The notes under the pieces are model-generated. The model was not told the DNA's origin. It did no database searches and saw nothing but the letters and a program-made list of their open reading frames with translations. Positions 17,816 through 26,482 of a stretch of DNA of 64,000 bases are shown here, piece by piece. The DNA comes from Natronococcus sp. A-GB1 (GTDB lineage: Archaea > Halobacteriota > Halobacteria > Halobacteriales > Natrialbaceae). Location: positions 62,001 through 126,000 of the forward strand of contig NZ_JARUKW010000015.1 of assembly GCF_029688845.1 (NCBI RefSeq), given 5' to 3'. The first letter of the stretch is position 1. Every line of letters starts with the position of its first letter. Position numbers and translations under genes: made by a program.

Positions 17816-19126
17816 TCAGCGTTCGGCGAGGACCGCGTCCGCGGCGTCGAGATACGACTCGAGGTGGCTCTCGTCGTGGGCGAACGAGAGGTGGTGGCGC
17901 TTGTACGGGTTCGGCGTAAAGAACTGCCCACGCTCGCGCATCCCCGCCGCGAACGCGCGGAAGCGCTCCTCGTCGAGCCCGAGCACGTCCTCGTAGGTTC
18001 GCGGTTCGCCGTCCACGCCGAACTGCACGCTGAAGATGCTTCGGTGGCCGACGACCCGCCCGTCGATGGCGTGATCCTCGAGCAGATCGGTCAGGCCGTC
18101 GCGGTAGCGATCCCCGAGATCCGTGAGATACCCCTGGACGTCCTCGTCGACGATCGTATCGATCGTCTCGCGGGCGGCGGCGAGCCCCGGCAGGCTCCCC
18201 GAGTACGTCCCGCTGATGACGACGCCGGACTCGTTGTCGCCGCCCGCCTGCGCGAGCAGGTCCGCCCGACCGCCGACGGCCGCCACGGGGTAGCCGTTGC
18301 CGAGCGCCTTCGCGACGCAGGTAAGATCGGGCGTCACGCCGAACTCGTATTGTACGCCGCGGGGCGAGTGGCGGAAGCCGCTGATGACTTCGTCGAATAC
18401 GAGCGGGACGTCGTGGCTCTCGGTCACCTCGCGCAGTCGCTCCAGAAACTCCGGTTCCGGGAGCAGACAGCCGACGGAGTGGGGGATCGGCTCGAGAATG
18501 ACGGCCGCGAGTTCGTCGCCGTGCTCCCGGAAGACGTCCTCGAGCGCGTCGGGGTCGTTGAACGGCGCGACCAGCGTGTTCTCGACGGCCGCCGAGAGCA
18601 TCCCGTCGGATTCGGGGTAGCGTTCGCCGACGCGGTCGGCGGGCGGGTAGACGCTGACGTCGACGTAGTCGTGCCAGCCGTGGTAACAGCCCTCGAACTT
18701 CAGCACCTTCTCGTTTCCGGTGGCGGCGCGTGCGAGCCGAATCGCGTGGTAGGTCGCCTCGCTGCCGCTGTTGCAGAAATTCACCATTTCGACACTCGGG
18801 ACGAGATCGACGAGGCGCTCGGCGACCTCGACCTCGAGGGGTGTCGTGCCCGCCCCGTACAGCACGCCGTCGTCGATGGCCGCTCGAGCCGCCTCGTCGA
18901 CGCCGTCGTGTGCGTGGCCGAGGACGATCGGCCCGAACCCGAGGTGGTAGTCGGTATACCGTTCGCCCGAAACTGTCGTCAGCGTGGCCTCCGACGCCGA
19001 GTCGAAGGCGACGTCGCCGGTCTCGTAGGCTTGCGCCCGCAGTCCCGTCTGTGCGCCGCCGGGGATAAGTTCACGTGCGCGGTCGACGAGGTCACTCATC
19101 GCTGCAGCGTCGTTCGGATCGGTCAT
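17816..19126 (-). CDS. Class III PLP aminotransferase, glutamate-1-semialdehyde mutase-like
   Basis: The 436-residue PLP enzyme has the cofactor-Asp region VPLVFDEVISGFR and Schiff-base Lys in LTCVAKALGNGYPVAAVGG (about residue 273), with the phosphate-binding NFCNSGSEATYHAIRLAR. It resembles GSA 2,1-aminomutase and related aminomutases. No tetrapyrrole genes are nearby, so hemL function is not asserted. I start at the ATG preceding TDPNDAAAMSDLV; an upstream in-frame ATG at 19168 would add 14 residues. Confidence 0.85.
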   Translation of the reverse strand: MTDPNDAAAMSDLVDRARELIPGGAQTGLRAQAYETGDVAFDSASEATLTTVSGERYTDYHLGFGPIVLGHAHDGVDEAARAAIDDGVLYGAGTTPLEVEVAERLVDLVPSVEMVNFCNSGSEATYHAIRLARAATGNEKVLKFEGCYHGWHDYVDVSVYPPADRVGERYPESDGMLSAAVENTLVAPFNDPDALEDVFREHGDELAAVILEPIPHSVGCLLPEPEFLERLREVTESHDVPLVFDEVISGFRHSPRGVQYEFGVTPDLTCVAKALGNGYPVAAVGGRADLLAQAGGDNESGVVISGTYSGSLPGLAAARETIDTIVDEDVQGYLTDLGDRYRDGLTDLLEDHAIDGRVVGHRSIFSVQFGVDGEPRTYEDVLGLDEERFRAFAAGMRERGQFFTPNPYKRHHLSFAHDESHLESYLDAADAVLAER

Positions 19127-19296
19127 CCTCGAGCCGTTCTCCGTGAGCGCAGTTAGGCGTTTAGACATCGTTCGACGCGCTGAGCCGCCTGTGGCGTGCC
19201 AGGCTTCGGAGACGGATGATAGACGAGGTCGTCCCAAACGTCTCGAAGTGATGAATCCCAAAAGATCTTGTATGTTCGGGACAATTGAATTAAAGA

Positions 19297-19941
19297 ATGA
19301 AACGCCGACAGCTGATCGCCGGAGCGGGGACGATCGGAATCACGGGCCTCGCGGGCTGTCTCGGGACGGTTGGGCTCGACAGACACGAGGCAACGCCGGC
19401 CGGGATCGACCCGGAGGTCCGCGAGGAGGCGGGCTACGAACGGACCGACGTCGACGAGCTTCGCCTCGAGGAGACGGTCAGCGTCTCCGTCATTTCTCAG
19501 GAACTGGTGTTGATCAACGCCCTTACCGAGTACGAGAAGACCATCGACATGGGATTGCTCGGCGAACACCAGGGCGCGGAGTTCGTCGTCCTCTCGAGCC
19601 CGCAGGTCGGGATCGCCGGCCGACAGCTCAATCCGATCGGGGAGCGCTCGGCGAGCGACCTCGTCGATCTGGTCGTGAGCACCTACGACGGGCTCGGAAG
19701 CGTCGATCACGACTCGGACGAAGAGCTGACGATACTCGAGCAGACGACGACGCTGTCGACGTTCACCGGCGAGGCCGAGTTCGACGGGCGAACGGTCGAC
19801 GTCGACGTCCTCGTCACCGAGACCGTCGACGCCGGCGACGACCTGGTCGCGACGCTCGGCGTCTATCCGACCTACCTCGACGACGAGGGCGAGCACGTCC
19901 GCTCGCTCATGAGCGGCGTGCTCGAGGAGCTGCCCGATTGA
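19297..19941 (+). CDS. Haloarchaeal lipoprotein, DUF6517-like
   Basis: The 214-residue secreted protein has a lipobox signal: MKRRQLIAGAGTIGITGLAG followed by the lipidated Cys (about residue 21). The twin Arg at positions 3-4 suggests Tat export. The mature part is acidic with alternating strands (EETVSVSVISQELVLINAL, FVVLSSPQVGIAGRQLNP), fitting the DUF6517 family. Its role on the outer membrane face is unknown. AT-rich DNA just before the ATG (TTGAATTAAAGA) is consistent with a promoter and short leader. Confidence 0.8.
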   Translation: MKRRQLIAGAGTIGITGLAGCLGTVGLDRHEATPAGIDPEVREEAGYERTDVDELRLEETVSVSVISQELVLINALTEYEKTIDMGLLGEHQGAEFVVLSSPQVGIAGRQLNPIGERSASDLVDLVVSTYDGLGSVDHDSDEELTILEQTTTLSTFTGEAEFDGRTVDVDVLVTETVDAGDDLVATLGVYPTYLDDEGEHVRSLMSGVLEELPD

Positions 19942-19956
19942 GATTCTCTCGACGTC

Positions 19957-20568
19957 TCAGAGCCCGGCACTCGACGGGGCGTCGGGCAGATCGTACTTTT
20001 CGCTCTCGACCCCCAGCTCCTCGAGGGCTGCCTCGAGGTGGCGCTCCTCTGCGAAGTCGGCGCCGTCCTCGACCCGGAGTCGCTGGGCGGTCGCCAGCAC
20101 CTCGCCGCGGCGGTCGTCGGGCACGTCGAACTTGTCGGTCGCGAGCTCGATCGTCAGCCCGTTGTGATCGCGAGTGTACAGCGAGTGGAAGATTCCCCGA
20201 TCGAACTCGTTGTAGCCCCGGCCCGCCTCCTCGAGGGCCTCCTTGGTCTCGACGAACCGCTCGGGCTCGACGGAAAATGAGATGTGGTGGACCGAACCGA
20301 CCTGGTGGCGCAGTGGCTGTTCGTTCGACTGGCGATCGTCGCTCACAAAGAAGGTGAGGATCCGTCCGTCGCCCGTGTCGAAGAAGAGGTGTGTCGAATC
20401 GGGATCGTCGAGGTTGGGCTGTCTGAGTACCAGCGGCATCCCCAGCAGATCGCGGTAGAACTCGATCGTGTCGTCCTCGTTGCTGCCGATGAGCGTGATG
20501 TGGTCGGTGCCGGCGAGCTGGATCGGACTGTCGGGTCGGTCGGCCGTGATCGCGGGATCGTCCGTCAT
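19957..20568 (-). CDS. VOC (glyoxalase/dioxygenase) superfamily protein
   Basis: The 203-residue protein has the vicinal-oxygen-chelate pattern: DHITLIGSNEDDTIEFYRDLLGMPL opens the first betaalphabeta-betabeta module and SVHHISFSVEPERF the second, with HNGLTIELATDK near the end. Metal ligands would be His in DHITL, His in SVHHI and Glu in TIELA. Family reactions include ring-cleaving dioxygenation and glyoxalase chemistry; the substrate cannot be inferred. The C-terminal 40 residues are an extra helical tail. It is convergent with the lipoprotein gene (15 bases between stops). Confidence 0.82.
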   Translation of the reverse strand: MTDDPAITADRPDSPIQLAGTDHITLIGSNEDDTIEFYRDLLGMPLVLRQPNLDDPDSTHLFFDTGDGRILTFFVSDDRQSNEQPLRHQVGSVHHISFSVEPERFVETKEALEEAGRGYNEFDRGIFHSLYTRDHNGLTIELATDKFDVPDDRRGEVLATAQRLRVEDGADFAEERHLEAALEELGVESEKYDLPDAPSSAGL

Positions 20569-20738
20569 CAGCCACCGATAGGGGCCCTGGGAACGTAAAC
20601 GGTCCTCAGAATCGGGGGGAACGAATCGGACGTGCGGTCTCGGACCGGTCTCGAGGACGCTTTCGGACCGAACGGCGGGCGAACCGATCCGACGCCGGAG
20701 CCCGAACGACTATGCGCGGGGTCGGGCACGTATACGCT

Positions 20739-21965
20739 ATGCAAACGGCAGTAATCGTCGACGCCGTCCGGACCCCCTTCGGCAAGCGAAACGGGTCGTT
20801 CAGGGACACGCACCCTCAGGACCTCGCCGCGGCGCCCCTCGAGGCGCTCGAGACGCGCAACGGGTTCGACCCGGAGACGATCGAGGACGTGATCTACGGC
20901 TGCGTGACCCCGGTCAACGAGCAGGGACTCAATATCGGCCGCATCGCGCCGATGGTCGCGGGCTGGGGCGACGGCGTTCCGGGCGTCCAGCTCAATCGGA
21001 TGTGCGGCTCGGGCCAGCAGGCGGTCAACTTCGCTGCGACGAACGTGATGGCGGGCCAGCACGACGTGCTGGTCGCCGGCGGCGTCGAGCACATGACCCG
21101 CGTGCCGCTGGGATCGGACGGCGTCGACGGCGTCGCTGGGGAGAGCGCCGTCACCGACACCTACTTCGAACACTTCGACGAGCTGACCCATCAAGGCGAG
21201 GGCGCCGAGCGGATCGCCGAGAACTACGGCTTTACACGGGAGGAGCTCGACGAACTCGCGGTCGACTCCCAGCGCCGCTGGGGAGAGGCCTGGGACGAGG
21301 GACGGTACGACGACCAGGTGGTTCCCGTCGAGACCGAACTGGACGGGGAGGAAAGCGAGTCGCAGCGCGACTCGAACAGTCGAGCGGGGAGCGAAGCGAC
21401 CCGCGAGACGGTCGTCGTCGAATCGGACGAACACACTCGTCCCGAAACCGACCTCGAGACACTCTCCGAACTCCCGCTTTCGTTCCGCGAGGAAGGCGAG
21501 GGCGTCCACCACCCCGGTAACGCCTCGGGGATCGTCGACGGCGCGTCGGCACTGCTGATCGCGAGCGAGGCGGCCGCCGAGGCCCACGGCTGGGAACCGA
21601 TGGCCCGGATCGTCCAGACGGAGGTCGTCGGCGTCGACCCCGTGACGATGCTGACGGGACCGATCCCGGCGACCGAGCGCGTCCTCAAGCAGTCGGCCTA
21701 CGAGCTGGCCGACGTCGACCTGTTCGAGGTCAACGAGGCGTTCGCCTCGGTCGTCGCCGCCTGGCTCGAGGAGACGGGCGCCCCCTGGAAACGAACCAAC
21801 GTCAACGGCGGCGCGATCGCCCACGGCCACCCGCTGGGGGCGACGGGCGCAGCCCTGGTGACGAAGCTGGTCCACGAGCTCGAGCGAACGGGCGGGGACG
21901 TCGGGCTCTCGACGATGTGTATCGGCTTCGGCCAGGGGATCGCGACGATCGTCGAACGGGTGTAG
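20739..21965 (+). CDS. Thiolase family acetyl-CoA C-acyltransferase
   Basis: The 408-residue thiolase has the nucleophilic Cys in NRMCGSGQQAV (about residue 89), the His in NGGAIAHGHPLGATGA and the second Cys in TMCIGFGQG. It condenses or cleaves acyl-CoA units. A Ser/Arg/Glu-rich insertion of about 25 residues (after VPVETELDGEE) makes it longer than most family members; its DNA contains a perfect hairpin at 21356-21374. The ATG at 20739 gives MQTAVIVDAVRTPFGKR. Five bases after its stop begins a small membrane gene, so the two are probably cotranscribed. Confidence 0.9.
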   Translation: MQTAVIVDAVRTPFGKRNGSFRDTHPQDLAAAPLEALETRNGFDPETIEDVIYGCVTPVNEQGLNIGRIAPMVAGWGDGVPGVQLNRMCGSGQQAVNFAATNVMAGQHDVLVAGGVEHMTRVPLGSDGVDGVAGESAVTDTYFEHFDELTHQGEGAERIAENYGFTREELDELAVDSQRRWGEAWDEGRYDDQVVPVETELDGEESESQRDSNSRAGSEATRETVVVESDEHTRPETDLETLSELPLSFREEGEGVHHPGNASGIVDGASALLIASEAAAEAHGWEPMARIVQTEVVGVDPVTMLTGPIPATERVLKQSAYELADVDLFEVNEAFASVVAAWLEETGAPWKRTNVNGGAIAHGHPLGATGAALVTKLVHELERTGGDVGLSTMCIGFGQGIATIVERV

Positions 21966-21970
21966 GGACG

Positions 21971-22174
21971 GTGGTCGACGCCATCACCGAATCGACCGCA
22001 GTCCGGGAAGCGGTACTCCTGCTGGTCGTGCTTCCGCCGCTGATCGGAGCAGTGAGCTACGGTCTCGGTGATGGGTTCGGTTCCGGCGCAGCGTTCGGTT
22101 TCTCGACGGCCGTCGTCGTGAGCGCACTGATCGTCCTGTGGGGCCCGATGAGACAGTCCGACGCCGACCGTTAG
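21971..22174 (+). CDS. Small two-TM membrane protein downstream of thiolase
   Basis: A 67-residue protein starting with GTG five bases after the thiolase stop. It has two hydrophobic helices (about residues 12-32 and 40-60) and a short charged tail. The close spacing argues for cotranscription with the thiolase. The longer frame that begins inside the thiolase gene is less plausible because its first 18 codons are shadow sequence. Function unknown. Confidence 0.55.
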   Translation: MVDAITESTAVREAVLLLVVLPPLIGAVSYGLGDGFGSGAAFGFSTAVVVSALIVLWGPMRQSDADR

Positions 22175-22278
22175 ACCCGTCGAGCGAACGATTCGCAACC
22201 GGAGTAGCGGACGTCCCGGTTCCGTTCCGCGTCCGAGCGAGGTCCACTGTAAAGTATTCTCGTCGCGACCCTTCGGGT

Positions 22279-23454
22279 ATGCGACTCGACGGCGTTCGAA
22301 TTCTCGATCTCTCGAGGCTGTTGCCCGGCCCGTACGCGACACAGCTGTTAGCGGACTCGGGAGCCGAAGTGGTGAAGGTCGAAGACACCGACGCGGGCGA
22401 CTACGCCCGTGCGATGGAGCCGCTTACCGACCGCGGCACCGGCGCGATCTTCGAGATGGTGAACCGAGGGAAGCGAAGCGTCGCGGTCGACCTCAAGAGC
22501 GAGGAGGGACGGACGGCGTTCTACCGGCTCGTCGAGGAGAGCGACGTCGTCCTCGAGAGCTTCCGTCCGGGCGTCGTCGACCGACTGGGGGTCGACTACG
22601 AGACCCTCCGCGAGTACAACGACGAGCTGATCTACTGCTCGATCACGGGCTACGGCCAGGACGGTCCCTGGGCCGATCGTGCGGGTCACGACCTCAACTA
22701 CGTCGCAGCCGCGGGGCTGCTCGACATGACCCGTGGCTCGCCCGACGCCAAGCCGCAGATCCCTGGCTACCCCATCGGCGACATGGCTGGCGGCCTGTTC
22801 GCGGCCTTTGCGATCGTCGAGGCCGTCCTCGCACGGGAACTCGGCAACGCAAGCGGCGAGTACGTCGACGTCGCGCTGGCCGACGTCGTCGCCTCCTTCT
22901 CCCAGGCGGTCGCCTACCAGTCACTCACCGGCGACCCCGCCGAGCCCAGACCGGGCGAGACGCCGCTGACCGGCGCGCTGCCGTGGTACGACAGCTACGA
23001 GACCGCCGACGGTAACTGGGTGACCCTGGCCGCCCTCGAGCCGAAGTTCTGGCGGGCGTTCTGCGAGGCCGTTGGTCGGACGGACCTGCTCGAGGAACAC
23101 GGTTCCACGGACCCGAACGTGCGAGCGGCCCTGCGGGCCGAGCTCGAGTCCATCTTTCGCGAGCGAACACGCGAGGAGTGGGAGACCGCGCTGGCGGACG
23201 TCGACGCCGCCGTCACCGGGATCTACGTGCCCGCGGAGCTGGACGAGCACCCGCAGTTCCGGGCCCGGGGGCTCGTCGAGCATCCCGAGGACGCGCCGCC
23301 GAGGATCGGGTTTCCGGCCCGTCACCGTGAGACGTCGACGGGGACGACCGAGTCCGTCCCGAAACAGGGCGAACACACCCGTCGGTACCTCGCCGAGGCC
23401 GGCTACGCCGAGGCGACGATCGACCGGCTGCTCGAGTCGGGCGCGGTTCGCTGA
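22279..23454 (+). CDS. CaiB/BaiF family CoA-transferase
   Basis: The 391-residue class III CoA-transferase or acyl-CoA racemase starts MRLDGVRILDLSRLLPGPYA, a strong family signature. The likely catalytic Asp is in RAGHDLNYVAAAG (about residue 138). SEEGRTAFYRLVEESDVVLE and ESFRPGVVDRLG are conserved segments. Members move CoA between carboxylic acids or racemise 2-methylacyl-CoA; this one resembles the alpha-methylacyl-CoA racemase side, but the substrate is unproven. The thiolase upstream on the same strand suggests acyl-CoA metabolism. The final A of the stop codon is the first base of the inverted repeat that follows. Confidence 0.87.
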   Translation: MRLDGVRILDLSRLLPGPYATQLLADSGAEVVKVEDTDAGDYARAMEPLTDRGTGAIFEMVNRGKRSVAVDLKSEEGRTAFYRLVEESDVVLESFRPGVVDRLGVDYETLREYNDELIYCSITGYGQDGPWADRAGHDLNYVAAAGLLDMTRGSPDAKPQIPGYPIGDMAGGLFAAFAIVEAVLARELGNASGEYVDVALADVVASFSQAVAYQSLTGDPAEPRPGETPLTGALPWYDSYETADGNWVTLAALEPKFWRAFCEAVGRTDLLEEHGSTDPNVRAALRAELESIFRERTREEWETALADVDAAVTGIYVPAELDEHPQFRARGLVEHPEDAPPRIGFPARHRETSTGTTESVPKQGEHTRRYLAEAGYAEATIDRLLESGAVR

Positions 23455-23535
23455 TACGGTTTGCTGTAAGTCAGTATCGGCGTAACCGCGACCCGTGCGG
23501 CGGTTGCGCCGGTAAATCGTTACAGCAATCCGTAT
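23454..23535. repeat. 82-base imperfect inverted-repeat element
   Basis: The outer arms are ATACGGTTTGCTGTAA (23454-23469) and TTACAGCAATCCGTAT (23520-23535), complementary at 15 of 16 positions. Inner sequence (about 23476-23512) also pairs (CGGCGTAACCGCG against CGGCGGTTGCGCCG with a few mismatches), so the whole element could fold into one long hairpin. It lies exactly between two convergent genes. It may be a bidirectional terminator or a copy of a dispersed miniature element. Confidence 0.7.
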
Positions 23536-23555
23536 GAGACGACGGCGACGCGGCC

Positions 23556-24074
23556 CTACTCGAAGAGGTCGCCGTGACGGCGGGCCAGATCCGTGTACGC
23601 CCCCGAGGAGAACTCCTCGAAGATCGCCTCGGGATCGATCCCGGTCTCCTCGAGGGGGGTGACCTCGGCCGGGACGCCGCGGACGAACGACTCCGGCGGG
23701 ATCGCGTACTCGTCGGGGATCACGGTCCCCGCGGCGACGATGCTGCCGGACCCGACCGTCGCGTCGGTGTTCAGCGTCGCGTTGAATCCGACCAGGGCGC
23801 CCGTCTCGACCGTCGCTTCGTTGAGGACGGCGCCGTGTCCGACCATTACCCGTTCCTCGAGGGTCGCCGCGTGCAGCGTCGCGTTGTCGCCGACGTGGGT
23901 CCCTCGGCCGATCCGAACGGGACCGACGTCGCCCCGCAGGACGACCCCCGGCCAGACGCTCGCTTCGGCTGCGACCTCAACGTCGCCGACGAGGATCGCG
24001 TCCCCGCTCACCTGGGCGTCGTCGTCGATTGACGGACTGGTCCCTTCGAACTCGTAGGTTCGGCTGTCGACCAT
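23556..24074 (-). CDS. Gamma carbonic anhydrase/hexapeptide-repeat family protein
   Basis: The 172-residue protein is a left-handed beta-helix of hexapeptide repeats (VGDVEVAAEASVWPGVVLRG onward). Two of the usual zinc ligands appear, His in TLHAATL and His in MVGHGAVL. The third, normally His in a (L/V)HGC context, reads LNEA, i.e. Asn. Canonical gamma-CAs need three His per site across subunits, so this member may not hydrate CO2. An ATG start is present and it is convergent with the CoA-transferase gene. Confidence 0.85.
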   Translation of the reverse strand: MVDSRTYEFEGTSPSIDDDAQVSGDAILVGDVEVAAEASVWPGVVLRGDVGPVRIGRGTHVGDNATLHAATLEERVMVGHGAVLNEATVETGALVGFNATLNTDATVGSGSIVAAGTVIPDEYAIPPESFVRGVPAEVTPLEETGIDPEAIFEEFSSGAYTDLARRHGDLFE

Positions 24075-24139
24075 AGCCGGTCGACCACGACCGTGATCTT
24101 AAGCGTCGTCGTCCCGACGCTGACTGTCAGCGTGCCTTA

Positions 24140-25127
<988 letters not shown>

Positions 25128-25229
25128 CTGTGCTTCACATATCGAATCTTCTCTTTATGAATTATACGACTGGCGTGGGGGGTCGGCCTGCTCTCGTTTG
25201 TGGTTTGATTCGAGGCTTGCCGGATTCCT

Positions 25230-25249
25230 CCCACGGCTCAAGCCGTGGG
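25230..25249. repeat. IS605-type left-end hairpin
   Basis: A perfect 9-bp stem CCCACGGCT/AGCCGTGGG with a two-base loop lies about 100 bases upstream of the tnpB start, consistent with the other end of the element. Confidence 0.65.
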
Positions 25250-25368
25250 CTTCCTCCTTGCATCTCTGTGAGACCGTATTATAGTGCCAGTAGCGGCGCC
25301 GAAGGCCGTCCAAGGACGTGCAAGCCCGGGATTTATACCGAGCGGTGGTGGAGCCAGGTGGGAACCGC

Positions 25369-26190
25369 ATGAGCCAGTCAGATTCACCGATCCGAGCGAT
25401 GTTCGATGTCCAGCGAGCCGCGATCGAGGGGAGCCAGCAGCTCGCGGAGCGGAGCTTCGCGACCCGGGGAACCGCCAGCCGAATAGCACTCACCGGAGTC
25501 AAGAGCCAGGAGTCCCTTCAGCGCCAGCAACTCGAGCTCGCACAGGCGATGGCCCACGGGACGATCGGAACGATGACCGCGATGGTCCCGGGCGGGAACC
25601 GGGAGCCGATCCAGGAGGGGATCAACGAGGGCTTCGACCAGCTGAAAACCACCCACGCGGAGTTCTACGATGCCCTCGAGCGGGAACTCGAGCGCGATGC
25701 CGAGAGCGTCGATGAGCTCTCCGCGGAGTTTACCGACGCGATGGAGACGAGCACCGAACGGCTGCTCGAGTCCTCCCGCGAGCTCGAGGACCGGACCGTC
25801 GAGAACGTCGACGAGCTCGCCTCACAGCTGCGCGACCAGCTCGAGCGAACCCGGGAGCTACAGGACGAACTCGAAACGCAGCTCGAGCACCGAACCGAGG
25901 ACGTCGAGGAGCTTCTCGAGACCCAGGCCGACCAGATCGACGCCATTCAGGAACAACTCGAGGAGCGTACCGAGCAGGCCCGCGACGCCGGCGGAACGTC
26001 GATCCCGATCGACTCCGACCGCGCGCTCGAGGGAATCGACGGGATCGGAACGACGACCAGCAAGCGACTGTCCGAGGCGGGGATCACGACCGCCGACGAC
26101 CTGACGGATACCGATCCGGAGACCGTCGCCGAGGCCGCGGAGGTCTCGACCTCGCAGGCTCGAGAGTGGATCGACCAGGCCGAAGCCTAA
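25369..26190 (+). CDS. Coiled-coil protein with C-terminal helix-hairpin-helix domain
   Basis: The 273-residue acidic protein has an N-terminal helical region, a long Glu/Gln-rich coiled coil (about residues 95-215, with runs such as LEERTEQ and LEDRTVENVDEL) and a C-terminal HhH pair (about 222-270, LEGIDGIGTTTSKRLSEAG). The latter resembles RecR/Rad51-type or DUF4332-like HhH used for DNA or protein contacts. The start ATG has AGGTGG 9 bases upstream and a TATA-like ATTTATA near 25331. The N-terminal part is reminiscent of phasin-like amphipathic helices, but this is a weak impression. Confidence 0.75.
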   Translation: MSQSDSPIRAMFDVQRAAIEGSQQLAERSFATRGTASRIALTGVKSQESLQRQQLELAQAMAHGTIGTMTAMVPGGNREPIQEGINEGFDQLKTTHAEFYDALERELERDAESVDELSAEFTDAMETSTERLLESSRELEDRTVENVDELASQLRDQLERTRELQDELETQLEHRTEDVEELLETQADQIDAIQEQLEERTEQARDAGGTSIPIDSDRALEGIDGIGTTTSKRLSEAGITTADDLTDTDPETVAEAAEVSTSQAREWIDQAEA

Positions 26191-26482
26191 CCGCAACTGG
26201 TGGCGTTCTCACGCTACGCATAGGTCAAGTAGGTACTGGCGCAGCAATCGAATGCCCAGATATCTGTCAAGGGAAGCCTGCTGAATAGAGAGGATGAGTG
26301 CAGCACAACTGGATCGTTGTTTCCGACCAATCTATGCTGAATCAACTGATCGCTGAAGAGTGCGCATTGATTAGTGACGTTCTATCAGATCCGAGTGAGG
26401 GTCGTCGTATCGTACTGCATACGCAGCGCGCAAGGTCATTCTACATCGGCTAGGAAGTTAACACGTATTAGCACAGTACTCT
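26191..26482. other. AT-rich intergenic region
   Basis: About 290 bases with markedly lower GC than the flanking genes and no ORF I believe. No repeat, RNA or clear promoter pair was seen. It marks the edge of a low-GC segment that continues through the potassium-channel gene. Confidence 0.4.

Noticed and set aside
16150-17919. 589-codon Arg-rich + frame overlapping the spermidine synthase-like gene
   Set aside because: It is the +1 shadow with Arg/Pro runs; the alternative frame has the Rossmann and TM motifs.
17864-19156. 430-codon + frame opposite the class III aminotransferase
   Set aside because: Shadow; the minus frame has the PLP lysine and DEVISGF motif.
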